Shown here: piece by piece, positions 58,330 through 64,000 of the stretch | Position numbering within the stretch: position 1 is the first letter of the stretch | How the letters are laid out: each line of letters opens with the position of its first letter | Origin: Micromonospora avicenniae | Lineage (GTDB): Bacteria; Actinomycetota; Actinomycetes; Mycobacteriales; Micromonosporaceae | Reading direction: 5' to 3' | DNA length: 64,000 nt | Assembly: GCF_900156065.1 (NCBI RefSeq) | Contig: NZ_FTNF01000006.1 | Coordinates: 124,001-188,000, forward strand | The notes under the pieces: model-generated | Databases searched by the model: none | Seen by the model: only the letters and a program-made list of their open reading frames with translations | What the model was told of the DNA's origin: nothing | Translations under genes and position numbers: made by a program

Positions 58330-59427
58330 ATGAGCGGTGGTGACAAGCTCGACTTCGAGATCCGTCCGAATCCCGCACCGGTATCCGCCGCGGATCGGGC
58401 CGCCCTGCTGGTCAATCCGGGCTTCGGTCGGATCTTCACCGACCACATGGTGACCATCCGGTACGCCGACGGCAAGGGCTGGTACGACGCCCGGGTCGAG
58501 GCGCGTGCGCCGATCCCGATGGACCCGGCCGCCGCGGTGCTGCACTACGCGCAGGAGATCTTCGAGGGGATGAAGGCGTACCGCACCGCCGACGGTGGGG
58601 TGAACCTGTTCCGTCCGGAGGCGAACGCGGCCCGCTTCGGGGTCTCCGCGCAGCGGATGGCGATGCCTGTGCTGCCGCCGGAGACGTTCGTCGACTCGCT
58701 GCGCCGGCTCGTCGAGATCGACCGGGACTGGATCCCGACCGACCCGGACGGCAGCCTCTATCTGCGACCGTTCATGTTCGCGAGCGAGGTCTTCCTCGGT
58801 GTCCGCCCGGCCAACGAGTACCTCTACGTGGCGATCGCCTCGCCCGTCGGGGCGTACTTCAGTGGCGGGGTGAAGCCGGTCTCGGTCTGGGCCACCCCGG
58901 AGTACACCCGCGCCGCCCCGGGCGGTACCGGTGCGGCGAAGTGCGGCGGCAACTACGCCGCCTCGCTGGTTGCCCAGGCGGAGGCGATCGAGCACGGCTG
59001 TGACCAGGTGGTCTTCCTCGACGCGGTGGAACGCCGCTACGTCGACGAGCTGGGCGGCATGAACGTCTTCTTCGTCTACGACGACGGCAGCGTGGTCACG
59101 CCGCCGCTGACCGGCACGATCCTGCCCGGCATCATCCGGGAGTCGGTGCTCACGCTCGCCGCCGAGTCGGGACACCGGGTCCAGGAGCGTCCCGTCAGCT
59201 TTGAAGACTGGCAGGCGGACGCGGAGAGCGGCCGGTTGCGGGAGGTCTTCGCCTGCGGCACCGCCGCGGTCGTCACCCCGATCGGGCAGGTGAAGTCGCC
59301 GGCCGGGGAGTTCCTGATCGGCGGCGGTGAGCCGGGCCGGGTCACCATGGCGCTGCGTCAGCAGCTGGTCGACATCCAGCGCGGAGACGCCCCCGACCCC
59401 CACGGCTGGGTCACCCGTCTGTTCTAA
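58330..59427 (+). CDS. ilvE: Branched-chain amino acid aminotransferase
   Basis: ATG 58330 sits behind GGGAGGTCAGCGCG. The 365-residue class IV aminotransferase has LHYAQEIFEGMKAYR (from 71), the PLP lysine Lys204 in GGTGAAKCGGNYAAS, MNVFFVYDDG and a C-terminal EVFACGTAAVVTPIG. It performs the last step of valine, leucine and isoleucine synthesis with glutamate. It stands about 275 bases after leuB with its own ribosome site and is convergent with the SDR gene at 59490. Confidence 0.95.
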   Translation: MSGGDKLDFEIRPNPAPVSAADRAALLVNPGFGRIFTDHMVTIRYADGKGWYDARVEARAPIPMDPAAAVLHYAQEIFEGMKAYRTADGGVNLFRPEANAARFGVSAQRMAMPVLPPETFVDSLRRLVEIDRDWIPTDPDGSLYLRPFMFASEVFLGVRPANEYLYVAIASPVGAYFSGGVKPVSVWATPEYTRAAPGGTGAAKCGGNYAASLVAQAEAIEHGCDQVVFLDAVERRYVDELGGMNVFFVYDDGSVVTPPLTGTILPGIIRESVLTLAAESGHRVQERPVSFEDWQADAESGRLREVFACGTAAVVTPIGQVKSPAGEFLIGGGEPGRVTMALRQQLVDIQRGDAPDPHGWVTRLF

Positions 59428-59489
59428 AGGGACGCGGTCGCTCTCCCGGGGTCGGGTCGGACCTTGACACCCACCCCGGGAAACGGCGG

Positions 59490-60356
59490 TCAGTTGTTAT
59501 GGCCGCTCAGGTCGCGGTGCACGGCGTCCTCGGCGTCGGTGGAGACGCTCAGTTCGCGCCAACGGTCGATCTCGGCGATCTTGGCCTCGTCGGCGGCGCG
59601 GATGAGTTGCACGGCGTCCGAGCCCAGCGGCAGCCGCAGCGGCGGCTCCGGCATCCGCGCGACCTGCACGATGACGTTGGCGCCCTTGGTCGGGTCACCG
59701 TTGAGCGGTCCGCCTTCCTTCAGGTGCGAGATCATGTAGCCCACTGTGGAGCGGTAGTCCTCACCGGGCTCGATGGCGGCCATCGACGATCCGGCCCAGT
59801 CGGTGCGGAAGCCGCCCGGCTCGATGATCGTGACCCGTACGCCGAAGGGCTTCACCTCGGCAGCGAGGGCTTCCGAGAAGCCCTCCACGCCGAACTTCGA
59901 CGTGCCGTACGCGGCCAACCCGTAGCCGGGCGCCCGTCGTCCGCCGATGGTGGAGAACTGGATGAAGTGCCCCGAACGCTGCTTGCGGAACACGGGGATC
60001 GCGGCCCGGGTCACGTTGATCACGCCGAACAGGTTCGTCTCGATCTGCGCCCGGAACACGTCCGCTGGCGTCTCCTCGATCGAGCCGAGGGTGCCATACC
60101 CCGCGTTGTTGACCACGACGTCGACGCGGCCGAAGGCGTCGACGGCGGCCTGGACGGCGGCCTTCGCGGCGTCGTCGTCCGTGACGTCCAGGGCGACGCC
60201 GATGACCCGGCCCTGCCCCTTCTCGACGAGGTCGGCGACGTCGCTCGCACGCCGGGCGGTCGCGACGAGCCTGTCGCCGTCGGCGATGACCGCTTCGGCG
60301 AGCGAGCGGCCGAAGCCGCGGGAGGAACCGGTGATGAGCCAGACCTTCGCAGACAT
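59490..60356 (-). CDS. SDR family oxidoreductase
   Basis: ATG 60356 (MSAKVWLITGSSRGFG) gives 288 residues of the classical short-chain dehydrogenase type: cofactor glycine motif TGSSRGFG (about 9-16), NNAG near 87, and catalytic Tyr-x3-Lys in AAYGTSK. The AETERRL-like C terminus is replaced by LSGHNN. Members oxidise or reduce alcohols and ketones with NAD(P)H. It is followed (in the upstream direction) by a second SDR gene at 60422 and both are transcribed away from the TetR gene. Confidence 0.88.
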   Translation of the reverse strand: MSAKVWLITGSSRGFGRSLAEAVIADGDRLVATARRASDVADLVEKGQGRVIGVALDVTDDDAAKAAVQAAVDAFGRVDVVVNNAGYGTLGSIEETPADVFRAQIETNLFGVINVTRAAIPVFRKQRSGHFIQFSTIGGRRAPGYGLAAYGTSKFGVEGFSEALAAEVKPFGVRVTIIEPGGFRTDWAGSSMAAIEPGEDYRSTVGYMISHLKEGGPLNGDPTKGANVIVQVARMPEPPLRLPLGSDAVQLIRAADEAKIAEIDRWRELSVSTDAEDAVHRDLSGHNN

Positions 60357-60421
60357 GAGTGGTGGTGCCTTTCGTGGAGGTTGTGCGGCAGGGCCGCAAG
60401 GTGGGGGAAGCGCAGGGTGCG

Positions 60422-61171
60422 TCAGGCGAGGAAGCCGCCGTCGACCGCGAGGTGGGCCCCCGTGACGTATGACGCGTCGTCGCTGAGGAGGAAGGCGACC
60501 GCGGTCGCGATCTCCCGAGGGGCGCCGAGGCGCTTGGCGGGGATGTTGGCGGCGATGTGCTCGACCTCGCCTTCGCCGGCGTCGAGCATGGGTGTGTCGA
60601 TCACGCCCGGTTGCAGCTCGTTGATCCGGATGTTGCGGGCCGCCCAGTCGCGCGCCGCCGAGCGGGTCAGGCCCCGCGAGCCATGCTTGCTTGCCGAGTA
60701 CGCGGCTCGCTGTGGCAGCCCCCGGTCGGCGAACACGCTCGAGACGTTGACGACCGCACCGCCGCCGCACGCGGCGATCGCCGGCAGTTCGGCCTTCATG
60801 GAGTAGTACAGCGACGACAGGTTGGCCGCCAGCGTGCTGTCCCAGACGTCGACGGGCAGGTCCGGCAGGTCGTGGTTCTCGCTGGAGACGCCAGCGTTGT
60901 TGACTGCGTGGTGCAGCCCGCCGAACCGGTCGACGGTCGCCTGCACCGCGCGCCGCAGCGCCTCCGGGTCGGTGACGTCGGTGGGCAGTACGAGCGCCTC
61001 GCCGCCGTTCGCGCCGATGCCGTCGGCCACCGCCCGCAGCGGTGCCTCCCGGCGCCCGAGCAACGCGACCTTGGCACCGCGTTGGGCGAGCAGCTCGGCG
61101 ATGGCCGCGCCTATTCCAGTGCCGGCGCCGGTGACCAGGGCCACGTTGCCGGCGAAAATCAACTCTCCCAT
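60422..61171 (-). CDS. SDR family oxidoreductase (second)
   Basis: ATG 61171 gives 249 residues, a standard classical SDR: TGAGTGIG (14-21), VNNAG (about 90), catalytic Tyr in AYSASKHGSRG and the C-terminal VTGAHLAVDGGFLA typical of 3-oxoacyl/glucose dehydrogenase-like members. It is distinct from its neighbour (different core sequence) and lies 65 bases upstream of it in a likely two-gene operon. Control by the divergent TetR protein is likely, given two operator-like repeats in the 146-base gap. Substrate is unknown. Confidence 0.9.
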   Translation of the reverse strand: MGELIFAGNVALVTGAGTGIGAAIAELLAQRGAKVALLGRREAPLRAVADGIGANGGEALVLPTDVTDPEALRRAVQATVDRFGGLHHAVNNAGVSSENHDLPDLPVDVWDSTLAANLSSLYYSMKAELPAIAACGGGAVVNVSSVFADRGLPQRAAYSASKHGSRGLTRSAARDWAARNIRINELQPGVIDTPMLDAGEGEVEHIAANIPAKRLGAPREIATAVAFLLSDDASYVTGAHLAVDGGFLA

Positions 61172-61233
61172 TATTCCATCTTCCTGCGCTATGAATGGTC
61201 TTGGGTAGTAATGACTGGATCCTCAGGAGTTAA

Positions 61234-61250
61234 TGACCAGTCAGTCACCG
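61234..61250. promoter_or_regulatory. TetR operator-like site 1
   Basis: TGACCAGTCAGTCACCG differs at one position from the second site at 61288. The core TGACCAGTCA is a palindrome with one mismatch. It lies 63 bases from the SDR start. Confidence 0.55.
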
Positions 61251-61287
61251 TCGGCGACCGTACTCCGGTGGGCCGGTCATCGTCTAC

Positions 61288-61304
61288 TGACCGGTCAGTC
61301 ACCG
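61288..61304. promoter_or_regulatory. TetR operator-like site 2
   Basis: TGACCGGTCAGTCACCG contains the perfect 10-base palindrome TGACCGGTCA, a form typical of TetR-family operators. It starts 54 bases from site 1 and lies 14 bases before the TetR start, so autorepression is likely. Confidence 0.6.
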
Positions 61305-61317
61305 GTAGGATGGGGCG

Positions 61318-61881
61318 ATGAACAGCTCACGGATCAGCCGCGACAAGCTCCTCGGGGCCGCCGCCGAGGAATTCGGCGAGCGAGGCATCGCTGGAGCGCG
61401 CGTGGAACGCATTGCGGCACAGGCCGGGGTGAGCAAGGGCCTGGTCTACACCCACTTCGGCAGCAAGGACGAACTGTTCGACGCGGTCTTCGCGGACTAC
61501 GTGCTCGAGACCATGCGGCAGGTCCCCTTCACCGCAGCCGATCTTCCGGAGTACGCCGGACGCCTGCACGACTGGTACCTGGCCAACCCCGCCGCCGCGC
61601 GCCTGTCCCGCTGGTATTCGCTGGAACGGGGGGAGGACGCGCAACTGGAGACGGTCAGCACGTCCAGCGCGGCCAAGGTGGAGGCGATCACCACCGCTCA
61701 GGAGCAGGGCCAGATCAGCTCTCGCCTGGACGCCCCGACCATGCTGCTCGCCGTCCTGACCTTGGCGTCCATGTGGGCGGTGAAGCCGCCCGAGATCACC
61801 ATGCTCGCCGACCGCACCCAGGGGGCCGCAGTGCGCCGACGGGCGGTGGTCGAGGCGGTACGCGCCCTGACGGTGCCCTGA
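61318..61881 (+). CDS. TetR family transcriptional regulator
   Basis: ATG 61318 with AGGATGGGGCG upstream gives 187 residues. The N-terminal HTH is LLGAAAEEFGERGIAGARVE..AAQAGVSKGLVYTHFGSKDEL (about 11-55), followed by a ligand-binding C-terminal domain with TMLLAVLTLASMW. It is divergent from the SDR pair, and the intervening region has two TGACC(A/G)GTCAGTCACCG sites. It should repress itself and the SDR operon until an unknown ligand is bound. It is the last gene before the IS remnant. Confidence 0.9.
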   Translation: MNSSRISRDKLLGAAAEEFGERGIAGARVERIAAQAGVSKGLVYTHFGSKDELFDAVFADYVLETMRQVPFTAADLPEYAGRLHDWYLANPAAARLSRWYSLERGEDAQLETVSTSSAAKVEAITTAQEQGQISSRLDAPTMLLAVLTLASMWAVKPPEITMLADRTQGAAVRRRAVVEAVRALTVP

Positions 61882-62195
61882 AGCCTTGAATTGCAGGATA
61901 ATGAGCCATTCCGAGCAAGGGGCTGACTACTGAGCCTTTCCGCGTAACGGGTCGTGGCGTTGGGTGATCAGGTTGGCGGTTGCGGTCGAAGTGCAGAAGT
62001 ACGGGGGCTGCTGCGGTGATCCTGCCGATGTTCCAGGGCGCAGGCTAACGTTGCGTAGTAGGGCAGCCGTACTTCGTGATCTGATCTTCTCGGTGGCTGG
62101 CCGGCGGACGTGGTGTGCGGGCATGGGAACGGCCACCGCGGAAACACCGATAGATCCACAAACCCTCACGTGCAGATGCCGTCCGGTTGTAAGTA
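61882..62195. other. 314-base region with no gene, before an IS remnant
   Basis: No convincing gene is seen. The GC content falls, and a 12-base near-repeat (TGAGCCATTCCG at 61902, TGAGCCTTTCCG at 61931) is present. It may hold a truncated left end of the IS below; no matching terminal inverted repeat was found. Confidence 0.45.
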
Positions 62196-63037
62196 CTGGA
62201 TGGTGCTATACGAGGATCTGCGTGTAGAGCCTGTGGCGGGCCGGTTCCTACGGGAGTTGGGATTCGGTCGGGACCGCGCCGAGTCGACGGCGCACGACGG
62301 ACCCGGCATCCCGGGCGTAAGCCCCTCGACGACCGCAAGGTGTTCTGCGGGATCCGGTTCGTGCTCTACACCGCGATCCCGTGGGAGGTCCTCCCCGCAG
62401 GAGTTGGGCTTCGGATCAGGTATGACCTGCTGGCGGCGGCTACGCGATTGGAACGACGCCGGCGTGTGGACCCGACTGCACGAGATACTCCTGGCTCGGT
62501 TACGGGCCGCCGACCACCTGGATCTGTCCAGGGCGGTGGTCGACAGCTCCCACGTCCGGGCGCTCAAGGGCGGCCCAAAACCGGTCCGAGCCCGGTCGAC
62601 CGCCGCAAACTGGGCTCGAAGCACCACGTCATCACCGACGCGGCCGGTATTCCTCTCGCCGTCACGCTGACCGGCGGCAACCGCCACGACGTCACCCAGT
62701 TGCTGCCCTTGACCGACGCCGTCCCACCGATCCGCGGCAAGCGGGGACGGCCGCTACGCAGGCCGCTGAATCTGTTCGCGGACCGGGCGTACGACTCCGA
62801 AGCGCACCGTCAGGCGTTGCGGGGCAAGCGCATCTACCCGGCCATTCCGCGTCGTGGTAGCCCATACGGGTCCGGACTCGGGACCCGCCGCTGGGTCGTG
62901 GAACAGACCATCGCCCTGTTGCACTGGTTCCGACGCCTACGCATCCGCTGGGAGGTTCGCGACTACATCCACGAGCGTTCCTCAGCCTGGCCTGCGCCAT
63001 CATCTGCTGGCGCAGGCTCCGCATCTCATTGAGTTAG
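62196..63037 (+). pseudogene. Decayed IS5-type transposase
   Basis: Translations in two frames together spell an IS5-family DDE transposase. FCGIRFVLYTAIPWEVLP starts near 62340. After about 62397 the frame changes (extra C in CTCCCC) to QELGFGSGMTCWRRLRDWND and VVDSSHVRALKGGPK. At CCCAAAA (near 62575) it returns to KTGPSPVDRRKLGSKHHV, FADRAYDSEAHR (D) and WVVEQTIALLHWFRRL (E). A missing G near 62972 shifts it again before the final ACAIICWRRLRISLS, stop TAG 63035. The N terminus is degenerate. CCCAAAA fits a -1 slippery site, so that shift may be programmed, while the other two inactivate it. Confidence 0.8.
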
Positions 63038-63056
63038 GAGTTCTAAGCGAAGAGCC

Positions 63057-63084
63057 CCTTCCCGACGCCTTCGGCGCGGGAGGG
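63057..63084 (-). terminator. Stem-loop downstream of the phosphatase gene
   Basis: CCTTCCCGACGCC (63057-63069) and 63073-63084 form a stem with one wobble and one bulge. It is 38 bases past the minus-strand phosphatase stop and just past the IS remnant. Confidence 0.5.
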
Positions 63085-63121
63085 ACCCTTCGACGTCGGC
63101 CCCGGCACATGGACCGGCACG

Positions 63122-63862
63122 TCACTCCAACAGGTGTTCGCGGAGCGCGACGAGCTGGGCGTCGGTGACCCCGGCGTGCCGCAGGTAGCCCTCGATCGAG
63201 CCGTACCCGTCCCGCAGCTCGGAGAGGAAGAGCAGCATCGCGTCGGACGGCGAGGCCAGGAACGGCGGTGGCAGCTCCTCGGCGTCCGGCGTGGTGGCGG
63301 CCACCCAGGCGCTGAACCGTTCGGACGCCGCGCTGCTCAACGCGTAGTCCGCGGCGATCTCGTCGTCGGCGACGCCGAGCACGGCCAGGGTCAGTCCGCA
63401 GACGACGCCGGTGCGGTCCTTGCCGGCCACGCAGTGGACCACGGCGGGCGCGTTGGTGGCGTCGGCGATCAGCCCGAGCGCCTCGGCCAGCCCGGCCGTG
63501 CCCGTCTGGGCCAGGTCGGCATAACGGTCGGCCAGGTAGCGCGCCAGGCTCGTGCCCGGCTCCTGCGGCACGTTCCCCCACTCCGCGTGCTCCGGGTGGA
63601 TGTGCCGGTAGGCGAGGCCCGGCCAGTCCGGCACCCGGCCGTCACGCTCCACCTCGTACGGACGGCGCAGGTCGATCACCGTCCGGATGCCGAGGGCGGT
63701 GAACGCCTCCCGGTCGTTCTCGTCGAGCCGGTGCAGCGAGTCCGAGCGGTAGAGCCGCCCCCGGCGTACGGTGCGTCCGTCGTGGCCGGCGTAGCCGCCG
63801 ACATCGCGGAAGTTGAAGATGGTGCCGAACGGGATGTGTCGATCGACCTCGGTGGCGTCCAC
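63122..63862 (-). CDS. Tyrosine/serine protein phosphatase (PTP family)
   Basis: GTG 63862 (VDATEVDRHIPFGTIFNFRDVGG) gives 246 residues; a GTG at 63871 is possible. The fold is that of the Y_phosphatase3 / MptpB-like family: RDVGGY, LYRSDSLHRL, a general-acid region in VIDLRRPYEVERDG and the P-loop VHCVAGKDRTG with nucleophile Cys144 and Arg150. It dephosphorylates phosphotyrosine, and some members act on phosphoserine or phosphoinositides. No signal peptide. It is 61 bases past another minus-strand gene with a hairpin between them, so it probably has its own promoter. Confidence 0.88.
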   Translation of the reverse strand: MDATEVDRHIPFGTIFNFRDVGGYAGHDGRTVRRGRLYRSDSLHRLDENDREAFTALGIRTVIDLRRPYEVERDGRVPDWPGLAYRHIHPEHAEWGNVPQEPGTSLARYLADRYADLAQTGTAGLAEALGLIADATNAPAVVHCVAGKDRTGVVCGLTLAVLGVADDEIAADYALSSAASERFSAWVAATTPDAEELPPPFLASPSDAMLLFLSELRDGYGSIEGYLRHAGVTDAQLVALREHLLE

Positions 63863-63875
63863 GCCTGACACGGTA

Positions 63876-63906
63876 CCGGCCGGCGGGGTGGAACCCCACC
63901 GGCCGG
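63876..63906 (-). terminator. Terminator hairpin between two minus-strand genes
   Basis: CCGGCCGGCGGGGT (63876-63889) pairs with 63893-63906 across a three-base loop with one mismatch. It follows the partial gene ending at 63924. Confidence 0.7.
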
Positions 63907-63923
63907 CAGAACAGGAACAACCG

Positions 63924-64000
63924 TCAACGAGCGGTACCCGGCGGGATCGCCGAGTACGTGTCGCTGTAGTAACCACCGAGCTTGTCCCGGTAGGCCGGGT
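63924..64000 (-). CDS. C-terminal end of an unidentified protein (partial)
   Basis: A minus-strand frame enters at the window edge and ends at TGA 63924-63926. Only 24 residues are visible, PAYRDKLGGYYSDTYSAIPP followed by GTAR. High third-position GC and the terminator hairpin just past the stop support a real gene. The family cannot be named from this fragment. Confidence 0.55.
   Translation of the reverse strand, partial: PAYRDKLGGYYSDTYSAIPPGTAR

Noticed and set aside
61927..62169. Minus-strand 80-residue frame next to the IS remnant
   Set aside because: No recognisable family, no clear ribosome site, and codon use is weak; it may be part of the decayed element.

Overview
The window comes from a high-GC Gram-positive actinobacterium, most likely Micromonosporaceae (Micromonospora or a close relative). 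The evidence is the strong G/C bias at third codon positions, frequent GTG starts, DUF6232 and DUF202 families, and a gene order matching the actinobacterial block fixA-fixB-iscS-mnmA-ligA-gatCAB-ilvBNC-serA-leuB that is well known from Mycobacterium tuberculosis. No rRNA, tRNA, CRISPR array, prophage or plasmid function was seen. The genus is an inference.

Layout. 1-4.0 kb: a GlxA/FtrA-type regulator (cut by the window edge) divergent from a rhodanese protein, two DUF6232 membrane paralogues, an NTF2-like protein and a long GC-rich tandem-repeat tract. 4.1-12 kb: an enoyl-CoA hydratase, a TrmB/LuxR regulator divergent from a large secreted S53-peptidase/kelch protein, and an orphan acetolactate-synthase-like TPP enzyme. 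12-14.6 kb: a three-gene DUF202/PLDc_N membrane operon, a GNAT enzyme with a coupled small protein, and a small Cys-containing protein. 14.8-20.5 kb: etfB-etfA, cysteine desulfurase, mnmA and a MetE-like protein. 20.5-30.7 kb: VOC protein, ADP-ribosylglycohydrolase with a 25-C tract at its end, ligA, a GGDEF-EAL protein, gatC-gatA-gatB. 30.8-45 kb: AceE/transketolase-like enzyme, membrane metallophosphoesterase, PQQ-type sugar dehydrogenase lipoprotein, 2-hydroxyacid dehydrogenase, PH-domain protein, degenerate GGDEF-EAL protein, GH2 beta-mannosidase, ArsR regulator-SulP transporter. 45-59.4 kb: branched-chain amino acid and serine genes (ilvD, ilvBNC, serA, leuB, ilvE) with a third GGDEF-EAL protein and an ApbE-like protein. 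59.4-64 kb: two SDR oxidoreductases divergent from a TetR regulator with duplicated operators, a decayed IS5-type transposase, a tyrosine/serine phosphatase and the 3' end of one more gene.

How the genes work together. The core is housekeeping: branched-chain amino acid synthesis (IlvB/N, IlvC, IlvD, LeuB, IlvE), serine synthesis (SerA), transamidation of misacylated tRNA (GatCAB), tRNA 2-thiolation (cysteine desulfurase plus MnmA), DNA ligation (LigA) and electron transfer from acyl-CoA dehydrogenases (EtfBA). Around it lie accessory genes for c-di-GMP turnover, secreted degradation and signalling.

Most notable unexplained signals: a candidate Val-Leu-Ile leader peptide and attenuator before ilvB; two mini-ORFs of matching design (MSER..., carrying a shared 13-base GAGCGAAGCGAGG sequence and ending in an ATGA overlap) placed before gatA and ilvN; a strongly SD-led Cys-containing small protein beside etfB; three GGDEF-EAL proteins within 25 kb, one with a broken GGDEF; large intergenic inverted repeats; and a C25 homopolymer that rewrites the end of the ADP-ribosylglycohydrolase. 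No clearly new multi-gene defence or biosynthetic system was found.
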